Below, piece by piece: positions 1 through 6,274 of a stretch of 7,486 bases of DNA. Source of the DNA: Candidatus Pelagibacter sp. GTDB lineage: Bacteria > Pseudomonadota > Alphaproteobacteria > Pelagibacterales > Pelagibacteraceae. The notes under the pieces were generated by a model, which saw nothing but the letters and a program-made list of their open reading frames with translations, was not told the DNA's origin and did no database searches. Numbering within the stretch: position 1 is the first letter of the stretch; each line of letters begins with the position of its first letter. The stretch lies in contig JAOHHF010000022.1 of the NCBI GenBank assembly GCA_028099475.1, positions 1-7,486 on the forward strand, read 5' to 3'. Made by a program: the position numbers and the translations under genes.

Positions 1-66
1 ATCTTTTAATTTGTTTAGTAAAAACTTATGAGTCTTCTTTGATACATTCAAACTTTTTAGACTCAT
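1..66 (-). CDS. Probable 5' end of tilS (tRNA-Ile lysidine synthetase), partial
   Basis: An open frame begins at an ATG at 66 (inside the last codons of cpoB, in another frame), six codons after an in-frame TAA, and runs without a stop to the window edge. Its 22 codons start MSLKSLNVS and end HKFLLNKLKD. A TTG at 51 in the same frame is an alternative start. The stretch ends before any diagnostic motif such as the SGGxDS loop of TilS, so the protein cannot be identified from sequence. In alphaproteobacterial tol loci tilS usually follows cpoB, and the visible residues would suit its N-terminal lead-in. No Shine-Dalgarno sequence is seen. The overlap with cpoB would be up to 41 bases. Confidence 0.4.
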   Translation of the reverse strand, partial: MSLKSLNVSKKTHKFLLNKLKD

Positions 67-1024
67 ATTTTGCTTTTTGAATTACTGATTGATTTGCTTT
101 AGGATATTGTTTTTCAACACCATTAATCATTTTACAACCCTGATCTTTTTCTCCAATTTGTACCATTGATACACCAAGTTTTAATAGATTAATAGGAGCT
201 TTGTTTCCTTTTGGGTATTTTTGATAACCTTCTAAGTAAGCAGATGCAGCATCAGTATAAAGTTGTCTTATTCTAAATGTTTCAGCATACCAATATTGAG
301 CACTTCCAGCCAACTCATGTTCACCATTAGATAAAACGAATTCTCTAAAAGCTCTTTCAGCTGTACTGTAATCTCCGACTTTTAAAAAACTTGTGGCAAG
401 TTCATACTGTTCCTTAGGAGTTAAATCTTGTGGTAATATTTTTTCTTCAGCCTGAAAAGTTTCAGTTACAACTGACCCAGTAGTATCTATAGATTGAATT
501 TGTTGAGATGTTTCAGATGTTTCAGTGTCTTTATATGAAATAGATCCAAGATCTTGAGGTTGTGAGCTTCCTGGTAGCACTTCATTGGAATTTTTTTTTA
601 TTTTTGAAGATAATTTTTCAGTAATTTCTCCTGAACTAATCACTGTTTCTATATCTTGAAATCTTATTTGGTTATCTGCTTGAACTTTTGATAGTCTGTT
701 GGATAGTTTATCTAACTTAAAATTAATTTCTTCAAATTTATTTGTTAATTCTCTAAATTGATTTTCAACCTCTGATAATTTCAATAAATGTCTTGTAAGC
801 ACATCTTCAGAATTAGAATCTATTTTAACATCTAAATTTTCACCAACTGATTTATTAACTTCAATTGATCCAGAATATACCGCTCGCTCAAGAGTTTTAA
901 GATCATTCTGTATATTTTCCAAAGTTTCATAAATATTATGATTGTCCGCATATGAAGAACTAATAGGAGCAAGATTAAGTAAAAATAATAATTTTAACAT
1001 TATTATTTTAAATATAAATTTCAT
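26..1024 (-). CDS. cpoB: CpoB (YbgF), periplasmic coiled-coil/TPR partner of Tol-Pal
   Basis: CpoB is a periplasmic protein that in E. coli binds TolA and coordinates outer-membrane constriction with peptidoglycan synthesis by PBP1B. A signal peptide of about 26 residues ends SSSYA before DNHN. A heptad-like coiled-coil region covers about 31-125 (for example LENIQNDLKTLERAV and FEEINFKLDKLSNRL). A Ser/Thr/Gln-rich linker of about 145-200 follows. The C-terminal TPR region starts LTPKEQYELATSFLKVGDY (about 201) and continues through the AGSAQYWYAETFRIRQLYTDAASAYLEGY unit (split here between the helices at 239-251 and 253-267) and the KAPINLLKLG unit. Cys297 and Cys327 in the mature part could form a disulfide; a similar pair occurs in alphaproteobacterial YbgF proteins. 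At 332 residues it is full length. It is separated from pal by a terminator and overlaps the start of the next open frame. Confidence 0.92.
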   Translation of the reverse strand: MKFIFKIIMLKLLFLLNLAPISSSYADNHNIYETLENIQNDLKTLERAVYSGSIEVNKSVGENLDVKIDSNSEDVLTRHLLKLSEVENQFRELTNKFEEINFKLDKLSNRLSKVQADNQIRFQDIETVISSGEITEKLSSKIKKNSNEVLPGSSQPQDLGSISYKDTETSETSQQIQSIDTTGSVVTETFQAEEKILPQDLTPKEQYELATSFLKVGDYSTAERAFREFVLSNGEHELAGSAQYWYAETFRIRQLYTDAASAYLEGYQKYPKGNKAPINLLKLGVSMVQIGEKDQGCKMINGVEKQYPKANQSVIQKAKYESKKFECIKEDS

Positions 1025-1041
1025 CGATTAGTTAACTTATG

Positions 1042-1047
1042 ATTATA
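1042..1047 (-). promoter_or_regulatory. Candidate -10 box of a cpoB promoter
   Basis: A perfect TATAAT lies on the minus strand between the terminator T-tract and the cpoB ATG at 1024. The expected -35 region (about 1065-1071) falls inside the terminator stem and reads TTAGGG or TAGGGT, a poor match to TTGACA. Transcription from it would start near 1035 and give a leader of only about 10 bases, with no clear Shine-Dalgarno sequence. The placement is suggestive, but TATAAT arises by chance in DNA this AT-rich. Confidence 0.4.
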
Positions 1048-1055
1048 AAAATGGC

Positions 1056-1094
1056 AAAAAAAAGACCCTAAAACATAGTAGCCTTAGGGTCTTT
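1056..1094 (-). terminator. Intrinsic terminator after pal
   Basis: On the minus strand AAAGACCCTAA (1094-1084) pairs perfectly with TTAGGGTCTTT (1071-1061). This gives an 11-bp stem with a 12-base loop, followed by an unbroken run of eight T (1063-1056, the first three shared with the stem). It sits 13 bases past the pal stop and 31 bases before cpoB. The plus-strand side lacks a T-run, so it works in one direction. It should end most of the tolQ-to-pal transcript, leaving cpoB to a separate promoter or read-through. Confidence 0.9.
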
Positions 1095-1107
1095 AAAATT
1101 TAAACTT

Positions 1108-1587
1108 TTAATTTGCTTTAACTGTAACTGATCTTCTATTTTTTGACCAAGCTAAAGGATTAGAGCCTGCATCTACAGGTCTTTCTTTACCATAACTTAA
1201 TACAGAAATTCTGTCAGAAGAAATTCCGTAAGTCATCAAGTAATCTTTTGCTGCATTTGCTCTTCTTTCACCAAGTGCTAAGTTATACTCTCTAGTACCT
1301 CTTTCGTCAGCGTGACCTTCAAGAACTACATTAATTTTTGAATTTTTTCTCATCCAAGCTGCTTGTGCTCTTAAAGTTTCTCTTGATGCTGTTGTTAATA
1401 CTGTTTCATTTGTAGCAAAGAATACTCTGTCCGCTACACCATCAGCTAAATACTCGACTGTGTCATTGCCTGTATAAACATCACCTTGCATTTGTCCTGT
1501 TGACACTTTTTTTGTTGCACACGCAGATAACACTAGACACGCTGCAAATACTAAAAATGTATTTTTTAAAATTTTGTTTAATCTCAT
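1108..1587 (-). CDS. pal: Pal, peptidoglycan-associated outer-membrane lipoprotein
   Basis: Pal is anchored in the outer membrane by lipid and binds peptidoglycan non-covalently, completing the Tol-Pal bridge. From the ATG at 1587 the protein has 159 residues: a lipoprotein signal with lipobox LSAC and lipidated Cys23, a short linker, then an OmpA-like domain (about 52-158). Key motifs are RVFFATNETVL, LEGHADERGTREYN and LALGERRANAAKDYL. Asp94 and Arg109 correspond to the residues that bind the diaminopimelate of peptidoglycan in OmpA-like domains. The end is KNRRSVTVKAN. A longer in-frame reading from a TTG at 1650 would add 21 residues and spoil the signal peptide, whereas the chosen ATG has a strong Shine-Dalgarno sequence. 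An intrinsic terminator lies 13 bases after the stop, so pal ends the main tol transcript. Confidence 0.97.
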   Translation of the reverse strand: MRLNKILKNTFLVFAACLVLSACATKKVSTGQMQGDVYTGNDTVEYLADGVADRVFFATNETVLTTASRETLRAQAAWMRKNSKINVVLEGHADERGTREYNLALGERRANAAKDYLMTYGISSDRISVLSYGKERPVDAGSNPLAWSKNRRSVTVKAN

Positions 1588-1594
1588 TAAATTG

Positions 1595-1600
1595 CTCCTT
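1595..1600 (-). promoter_or_regulatory. Strong Shine-Dalgarno sequence that fixes the pal start
   Basis: On the minus strand AAGGAG lies 7 bases before the ATG at 1587. It is the only consensus ribosome-binding site of this quality in the window, and it rules against the in-frame TTG at 1650. It suggests pal is translated more efficiently than its neighbours. Confidence 0.85.
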
Positions 1601-1646
1601 GCTGCTAATTTCAATAACTTAACTTTTTCACAACTAATTAGATGTT

Positions 1647-1668
1647 TCAAGTTAAAAAATCAAGTTAA
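1647..1668. repeat. Short direct repeat in the tolB-pal spacer
   Basis: TCAAGTTAA occurs twice, at 1647-1655 and 1660-1668, with a 13-base period. TAATTAGA also occurs twice nearby (1635-1642 and 1666-1673). The repeats sit upstream of pal in the longest spacer of the window. They could be a protein-binding site, but in DNA this AT-rich short repeats arise easily. I found no -10/-35 pair for pal good enough to report. Confidence 0.2.
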
Positions 1669-1685
1669 TTAGAGGAGTTTTTTAA

Positions 1686-3029
1686 TTAATTACTCAATAA
1701 AGATGACCATGATGGGTCAGATGCATCTGTTTGGGTCGTTACTAATCGCTCATTATAACCAGTTAAATCAATAGACCAGAGTTTTGCTGAAAACCCTTCA
1801 CCGTCACTATTAGTTTTTGTTTCTCTATAAAAAATTAATACTCTTCCATTAGGAGACCAAGACGGTGCTTCCTGATAATAATTTTCTGTCAACAATCTCT
1901 CTCCTTTACCATCTGTCCTCATTACTCCAATATAAAATTTACCTTTGTGGAGTTTTGTAAATGCTATTAAGTCGCCTCTTGGAGACCAAACAGGAGTTCC
2001 ATAGATACCATTTCCAAATGATATTCTCTTAACATCACTTCCATCACTTTTCATAATATAAATTTGCTGGTATCCGCTTCTATCTGAATTAAAAGCTATA
2101 AATTTTCCATTTGGAGAATAAGATGGAGAGGTATCAATTGAAGGATGATTAGTAATTCTATCAACTATTCTATTCTCTAAATCCATTGTATAAATATCTG
2201 ATTTACCATCTTTAGCAAAACTCATTATTATCTTTTTACCATCAGGAGAAAATCTTGGAGCAAATGTCATTCCTGGAAAATCACCAACAACTTCCTGTGT
2301 GCCTGTTTCAATATCTAGAAGATATACTCTAGGTAAGTTTTTAAAATATGACAGGTAAGTAACCATTTGGCTGGTTGGATTAAATCTTGGAGTTAAAACT
2401 AGTTCATTACCAAGAGTTAAAAATTTATTATTGGCTCCATCCTGATCCATAATAGCTAATCTTTTTTTTCTTTGTGTTTTTGGACCTTCTTCAGCAACAT
2501 AAATAATTCTTGTATCAAAATATCCTTTTTCCCCAGTTAATCTTTCGTAAACCTTATCTGAAATAATGTGCCCAACTCTTCTCCAGTTATTTGGAACTGT
2601 AGTAAATGCTAAAGCCATAATTTCTTTAGCTGCCAATACATCCCATAATCTAAACTCAACTCTTAACTTTTCATCTATGAGTGTCACTTTACCTGTAATT
2701 AGAGCTTGAGCTTTTATTAAACTCCAATCTTCAAATCTTGGTTTTAAATTTGCAATTTCAGGAGCTTGTAAAAATGCATCTTTGTTTAATGGATTAAAAA
2801 GACCTGAGGTTTTTAAATTATTTTCAACAATACTAGATATTTCAGATCCAATATTTTCTTTTTTAATAATTTTTTTGAACTCATTTCTTGATTGTTCATC
2901 AATTGCTAAAGGTGACACTGCTAAAGGAAGTGGATTTAAATTTCCTCTAGTAATATCGACTTCAATTAAAGCAAATACTTTTAATGGAAAAATTAATATC
3001 AAAAATAATATTATAAATTTTTTTTTCAT
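1686..3029 (-). CDS. tolB: TolB, periplasmic beta-propeller of Tol-Pal
   Basis: TolB is a periplasmic protein that binds Pal and TolA in turn and so controls when Pal is free to hold peptidoglycan. A Sec signal peptide covers about residues 1-20 (KKKF, a hydrophobic core, then VFA). The N-terminal mixed alpha/beta domain extends to about 165 and includes [13 protein letters not shown] and [23 protein letters not shown]. The C-terminal propeller shows repeated PD40-type blades with FNPTSQ, FSPDGK (260), YSPNGK (304), WSPRGD (348) and WSPNGR (391), ending in a DPSWSS blade. Length (447) is normal for the family. A GAAGG sequence lies within the end of tolA but about 12 bases from the ATG, a rather long spacing. 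A 98-base spacer separates it from pal. The assignment is secure. Confidence 0.97.
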   Translation of the reverse strand: MKKKFIILFLILIFPLKVFALIEVDITRGNLNPLPLAVSPLAIDEQSRNEFKKIIKKENIGSEISSIVENNLKTSGLFNPLNKDAFLQAPEIANLKPRFEDWSLIKAQALITGKVTLIDEKLRVEFRLWDVLAAKEIMALAFTTVPNNWRRVGHIISDKVYERLTGEKGYFDTRIIYVAEEGPKTQRKKRLAIMDQDGANNKFLTLGNELVLTPRFNPTSQMVTYLSYFKNLPRVYLLDIETGTQEVVGDFPGMTFAPRFSPDGKKIIMSFAKDGKSDIYTMDLENRIVDRITNHPSIDTSPSYSPNGKFIAFNSDRSGYQQIYIMKSDGSDVKRISFGNGIYGTPVWSPRGDLIAFTKLHKGKFYIGVMRTDGKGERLLTENYYQEAPSWSPNGRVLIFYRETKTNSDGEGFSAKLWSIDLTGYNERLVTTQTDASDPSWSSLLSN

Positions 3030-3037
3030 TTTATATA

Positions 3038-3898
3038 CTAACCTTCTAACATCTCTCTTGCATCAAAATTTAATTGTAACTCTTTCCATCTTTCATATCC
3101 TGTAGTTGGAACTCTTAGAGGTTGACACAATTTTACAGCTCTAAGCGCGCTTTCTGCTAGCACTTTATAAAACGCCTGACCAGGCTTATTCATTCTAGCA
3201 TGATCTAAGATTTCTGTTTTTGTAACAGATCCATCTGGTTCTAACATTAGTTTGATCCTAACTAGTAAATTTTCATTATACGGTAGTCCTAGTGGTATAC
3301 TCCAGCATCCAAAAATCTGGGCTTTTAAAGCGTCTTCTTCACTTAAAGTTAATCCAGTGTTTTCGATGTTTCTATCTTGATCTTGAGTAATATCATTATT
3401 TTTTTTAATTTCATCAGCACTTTCAATTTTTGCTTTATCAATTAATTTTGCAATATTATCTAAATCTACAAATTCTTTTTTTTCAAATTCTGATACCTGC
3501 TTTACTTCTTCGTCTAATTTATCGGGATTTTGTTTATTTTCTTTTTTTGTCTCAATTTTTTTTACAGTTTTTTCGGGTAAAGGAACTGCTTCAGGTGTTT
3601 TGTTGTCAACCTTTTCATTTTGCTCAACTGAAACTACAGTTTTTGTTTTTGTTTTTTTTACTTTTTTAGGTGGAGCTTGTTCTGATACTAATTTCTTTTC
3701 TTTTTCTTTAACTTTTTCTATTATTTTTTTTGCTTTAGGTGCAAAAGGTATATTTGTTTTTTCAGCTATCTGTATTAGTTCAACTGAAACAATTGGAGGA
3801 ATGTCTAAAGGTTTTTTTGCTAAAAATGGTAAACTCATTGCTGTTACTAAGATCAATAATAGATGTAAAACAGAAGATATGATAATACTTCTATTCAT
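3038..3898 (-). CDS. tolA: TolA, periplasm-spanning energy transducer
   Basis: TolA links the TolQR motor to TolB and Pal at the outer membrane. The three-domain plan is visible. First is an N-terminal membrane anchor (about 5-26). Next is a Lys/Glu/Pro-rich rod of about 55-180 with many KK and EK steps. Last is a compact C-terminal domain (about 187-286) starting [13 protein letters not shown]. Cys198 and Cys258 in that domain match the spacing expected for the disulfide known in TolA domain III. The FDAREML ending is typical of alphaproteobacterial TolA. At 286 residues it is much shorter than the 421-residue E. coli protein, with most of the loss in the rod. An AAAGG sequence 9 bases before the ATG at 3898 overlaps the end of tolR and is a plausible ribosome site. 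tolB follows after 8 bases. The rod is low-complexity, so the identification rests on the anchor, the C-terminal domain and the position. Confidence 0.92.
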   Translation of the reverse strand: MNRSIIISSVLHLLLILVTAMSLPFLAKKPLDIPPIVSVELIQIAEKTNIPFAPKAKKIIEKVKEKEKKLVSEQAPPKKVKKTKTKTVVSVEQNEKVDNKTPEAVPLPEKTVKKIETKKENKQNPDKLDEEVKQVSEFEKKEFVDLDNIAKLIDKAKIESADEIKKNNDITQDQDRNIENTGLTLSEEDALKAQIFGCWSIPLGLPYNENLLVRIKLMLEPDGSVTKTEILDHARMNKPGQAFYKVLAESALRAVKLCQPLRVPTTGYERWKELQLNFDAREMLEG

Positions 3899-3904
3899 AA
3901 TTAA

Positions 3905-4321
3905 TTACCTTTGCTTATATGGCTCAGATATCAAAGCAACTTTAGTAAATCCAGAACCAGATAACAAACCCATTATCTCTAATACTCTCCCATAATTTAT
4001 TGTCTTATCTCCTCTAACGTAAATTCTAGTATCTGTTCTATTTTTAGATACAGCCAGGACTTTTGCTATAATATTATCATAATCTACTTTTGCTTCTTGA
4101 ATAAAAATTTCACCTTTTGCATTTATTGAAAGTGTAAGTGGCTCAGTTTCTTCTGGTAAAGAGTCGGCTGAAGTTTCCGGTAAGTCTACTTGAACACCTA
4201 CGGTCAACAATGGTGCGGTTACCATAAAAATAATTAACAACACTAACATTACATCAACAAAAGGTGTTACATTTATTTCGCTCATAGGTTCTTTTGATGA
4301 ACGATTAAATTTAAAAGCCAT
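3905..4321 (-). CDS. tolR: TolR, inner-membrane channel partner of TolQ
   Basis: TolR is the ExbD-like subunit that completes the proton channel with TolQ and carries a periplasmic domain thought to bind peptidoglycan when activated. The short cytoplasmic N-terminus is followed by SEINVTPFVDVMLVLLIIFM (residues 14-33). This holds the essential membrane aspartate (Asp23, equal to Asp23 of E. coli TolR) in a single membrane helix of about 21-40. The periplasmic part begins with VQVDLPE and includes the AKGEIFIQE strand and the YVRGDKTINYGRVLEIM region common to ExbD/TolR. At 138 residues it is full length. There is no Shine-Dalgarno sequence and no spacer after tolQ, so ribosomes probably reinitiate. 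tolA follows after 6 bases. Confidence 0.96.
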   Translation of the reverse strand: MAFKFNRSSKEPMSEINVTPFVDVMLVLLIIFMVTAPLLTVGVQVDLPETSADSLPEETEPLTLSINAKGEIFIQEAKVDYDNIIAKVLAVSKNRTDTRIYVRGDKTINYGRVLEIMGLLSGSGFTKVALISEPYKQR

Positions 4322-4996
4322 TTAAATTATAGTTAAAAATCTTTTTGAGAAGTTTTCTAATTTTTGAGAATATTTTTTAGAGTCAGTATTAAATTTATTA
4401 TATGCAACAACTGCTGGAATTGCCGCCAATAGACCAAGAGCTGTAGCAAATAATGCTTCCGCTATTCCTGGTGCAACAATTGCTAAACTTGTATTTCTTG
4501 AAATTGCAATCGATTGGAATGAATTCATTATACCCCAAACTGTTCCAAATAAACCAATGAAAGGTGCTGTAGATCCTACAGTTGCTAAAAACGTAAAACC
4601 TTTATCAATTTTAGTCATTTGTTTCTCAATCCCAACTTCTAAAAAAGTAGTCATTTTTTCGCTTAAATTGTTTTTTGATTTTTTTTTCAATAAACTCTCC
4701 ATTGCATCTTGAAAAACTACTGCCATCGGGTCATCAACTTTTGTTGGCAGACTATTATAAAAAGTTTCTGCAGATTTAGAGTTCCAAAATTTCTCTTCAA
4801 ACTCTTCTGATGATATGTTTATTTTTTTAAATAGTCTAAATTTCTCGATAATAACAGCCCAAGAATATATTGAGCAGGCTATTAAAATTAATATTACTGA
4901 TTTCACAATGATATCAGCTCTTAAAAAAAGGCTCATTAAAGAAAAATCGGTATTAGCTCCTAAACCTACTGCTTGTGTTGCGATATCAGCTTCCAT
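4322..4996 (-). CDS. tolQ: TolQ, inner-membrane proton-channel subunit of Tol-Pal
   Basis: TolQ is the ExbB/MotA-type stator subunit of the Tol-Pal system. With TolR it forms a proton channel in the inner membrane that powers TolA during outer-membrane constriction. Three membrane segments are visible: about 27-50 (RADIIVKSVILILIACSIYSW), 134-157 and 171-199. Between the first and second lies the long charged cytoplasmic loop. The second contains STAPFIGLFGTVWGIM and the third PGIAEALFATALGLLAAIP, the family signatures. Thr143 and Thr185 correspond by motif to the channel threonines Thr145 and Thr178 of E. coli TolQ. At 224 residues it is complete. An in-frame TGA two codons upstream makes the ATG at 4996 the earliest possible start. 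Its stop is directly followed by the tolR ATG (TAAATG), indicating coupled translation. ybgC, often found just upstream of tolQ, is absent. Confidence 0.96.
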   Translation of the reverse strand: MEADIATQAVGLGANTDFSLMSLFLRADIIVKSVILILIACSIYSWAVIIEKFRLFKKINISSEEFEEKFWNSKSAETFYNSLPTKVDDPMAVVFQDAMESLLKKKSKNNLSEKMTTFLEVGIEKQMTKIDKGFTFLATVGSTAPFIGLFGTVWGIMNSFQSIAISRNTSLAIVAPGIAEALFATALGLLAAIPAVVAYNKFNTDSKKYSQKLENFSKRFLTII

Positions 4997-5004
4997 GATT
5001 CACT

Positions 5005-5029
5005 ATTCACACTTAAATGTGTCATGAAT
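5005..5029 (-). other. Imperfect inverted repeat in the ruvC-tolQ gap
   Basis: The 51-base gap between the resolvase stop and tolQ holds a possible hairpin. ATTCACAC (5005-5012) pairs with GTGT (5019-5022) plus GAAT (5026-5029), leaving a 3-base bulge and a 6-base loop. A tandem ATTCAC pair (4998-5003 and 5005-5010) overlaps it. No T-run follows on the minus strand, so it is not an intrinsic terminator. It could be an operator, an RNA processing site or chance. I found no convincing -35/-10 pair and no Shine-Dalgarno sequence for tolQ in this gap. Confidence 0.25.
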
Positions 5030-5047
5030 TTGTCTTAAATTTTTTGA

Positions 5048-5542
5048 TTATTCTTCAATTTTGTATGTTTCATAATAAAAACTAGCTATCAAGATAGCGT
5101 CCGCTTTATTAGAATCTTTTTTTCTTGATAATTGGTGAGAAAAATAAGGAAAAATCTCAATTGCTCTTGTTCTGCTCGCATCTTTTTCCGAATTTATAAG
5201 ATTAAAATACTTTTTCCATTTAGCAGGCCTAACAAAATACATTGGTAATTGCATTGAAGAACATATTCCCTTTAAAATTCCAAACGATTGGCCAAAGTTA
5301 AACATACTTGTTACACCTTGGCCAGGCATAGCTGATACTTGTTCTATAACTACTTTTATTTCCCTTTTGTCTAATTCTTTAATTTTTTCTGAAATTTCAT
5401 TAACAATCTGAGAGCCATTAACTTGTTTTTTATTCTTTTTACCTTCAGTCATTGTTGGCATTTCTACAACGTCAACTATTTTTCCATCTTGAAGAAAACA
5501 TATTGATCCTGAAATACCTGGGTCAATTCCAATTATAAGCAT
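5048..5542 (-). CDS. ruvC: RuvC-fold crossover-junction endonuclease, phage-like branch
   Basis: Predicted RNase H-fold nuclease that would resolve Holliday junctions in recombination and repair. The fold is shown by GIDPG at residues 5-9 (Asp7), VVIEQV (Glu67) and the C-terminal KKDSNKADAILIA helix (Asp143, Asp148). These line up with the acidic active site of RuvC, whose E. coli residues are Asp7, Glu66, Asp138 and Asp141. The E. coli Asp138 position (three before the last Asp) appears to be Asn145 here, with Asp143 a possible substitute. The segment AMPGQGVTSMFNFGQSFG (71-88), then RPAKWKK and KDASRTRA, is what I associate with a RuvC-like family common in phages and some alphaproteobacteria, not with the classical RuvC. 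Length (164) is normal. The position directly after yebC is the standard ruvC slot, yet ruvA and ruvB do not follow. It starts within the yebC stop (TAATG), so it is probably translationally coupled. Fold and class are firm; orthology to classical RuvC is uncertain. Confidence 0.85.
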   Translation of the reverse strand: MLIIGIDPGISGSICFLQDGKIVDVVEMPTMTEGKKNKKQVNGSQIVNEISEKIKELDKREIKVVIEQVSAMPGQGVTSMFNFGQSFGILKGICSSMQLPMYFVRPAKWKKYFNLINSEKDASRTRAIEIFPYFSHQLSRKKDSNKADAILIASFYYETYKIEE

Positions 5543-6267
5543 TAATTATTACTAAAATTTGCATTTGAAAAAACATTTTGCACATCATCATCATCTTCTA
5601 ATGTTTCTAAAAATTCTATTACACTTTCTTGCTTATCTTTTTCAACATTAGCACTATTTAATGCAATCCACTCTATTTCCGTTGAAATAAAATTTACAAC
5701 AATTTTCTCTAACTTTTTCTTCACATTATAAATATCATTCATTGGACATTGAATTTCATGAAATTCATTATGAGAAATACATTCATCGGCACCTGAGTCA
5801 ATTGCAAGTTCAAAAATATTTTCGTCAGAAATTTCTTTTTTATCAATTTTAATTATACCTAATTGATTAAAATTATGTGATGCTGAGCCTTGAGTACCTA
5901 AACTTCCACCACTTTTTTGAAATATAGTTCTAATATTTGATGCAGTTCTATTTTTGTTATCTGTTAAAGTTTCTACAATTACTGCAATTTTATCTGGGCC
6001 AAATCCTTCGTATCTAAGGTTTTCAAAATTAATACCTGATGCGGCTGAGGATTTGTCAATTGCTCTTTCAATATTATCTTTTGGCATATTTGCAGATCTT
6101 GCAGCTTGAATTGCAGACCTTAATCTTGGATTCATTGCTGGATCTTTATCACCAAGTTTTGCGGCTACACTTATCTCTTTGGATAATTTTGAAAAAATTT
6201 TAGATCTTTGCTTATCTGCTTTTCCCTTTGAATGCTTAATACTTGCCCACTTTGAATGACCTGACAT
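5542..6267 (-). CDS. yebC: YebC/TACO1-family translation factor
   Basis: A cytoplasmic protein of the YebC/PmpR/TACO1 family. Members were long called transcriptional regulators, but recent work on the family shows they help ribosomes through proline-rich stalling sequences. The N-terminus MSGHSKWASIKHSKGKADK is diagnostic. It is followed by the conserved DPAMNPRLRSAI and NMPKDNIERAI helices (about 42-70) and the YEGFGPDKIAVIVETLTDN strand region (about 85-104). A GGSLGTQGSASHNF stretch lies near 119-132. At 241 residues it is full length. The C-terminus carries the usual acidic LETLEDDDDVQNV motif followed by a short Asn-rich tail. The start follows ymdB by 7 bases with no strong Shine-Dalgarno sequence. 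Its stop shares one base with the start of the resolvase gene (TAATG), as in the widespread yebC-ruvC arrangement. Which of the two proposed functions applies here cannot be judged from sequence. Confidence 0.96.
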   Translation of the reverse strand: MSGHSKWASIKHSKGKADKQRSKIFSKLSKEISVAAKLGDKDPAMNPRLRSAIQAARSANMPKDNIERAIDKSSAASGINFENLRYEGFGPDKIAVIVETLTDNKNRTASNIRTIFQKSGGSLGTQGSASHNFNQLGIIKIDKKEISDENIFELAIDSGADECISHNEFHEIQCPMNDIYNVKKKLEKIVVNFISTEIEWIALNSANVEKDKQESVIEFLETLEDDDDVQNVFSNANFSNN

Positions 6268-6274
6268 AATTTTT

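Noticed and set aside
1588..1650. Longer pal reading from a TTG at 1650, adding 21 residues.
   Set aside because: It lacks a ribosome site and places a charged stretch before the lipoprotein signal. The ATG at 1587 has AAGGAG at 7 bases and gives a normal signal and lipobox.
2782..3105. Plus-strand open frame across the tolB start and tolA end.
   Set aside because: It lies antisense to two secure genes, is Phe/Leu/Ile-rich as expected from the complement of Lys-rich coding DNA, and shows no family motif.
3430..3995. Plus-strand open frames with many Phe, Leu and Val residues that look like membrane proteins.
   Set aside because: They are the antisense of the Lys/Glu-rich TolA rod; the hydrophobic look follows from reverse-complementing AAA and GAA codons.
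4326..4331. TATAAT on the minus strand just before tolR as a promoter.
   Set aside because: It lies in the last codons of tolQ, has no -35 match at suitable spacing, and tolQ-tolR are directly joined; chance in AT-rich DNA is more likely.
4815..5027. Short plus-strand frame opposite the start of tolQ.
   Set aside because: It lies almost wholly antisense to tolQ with no ribosome site or recognisable motif.
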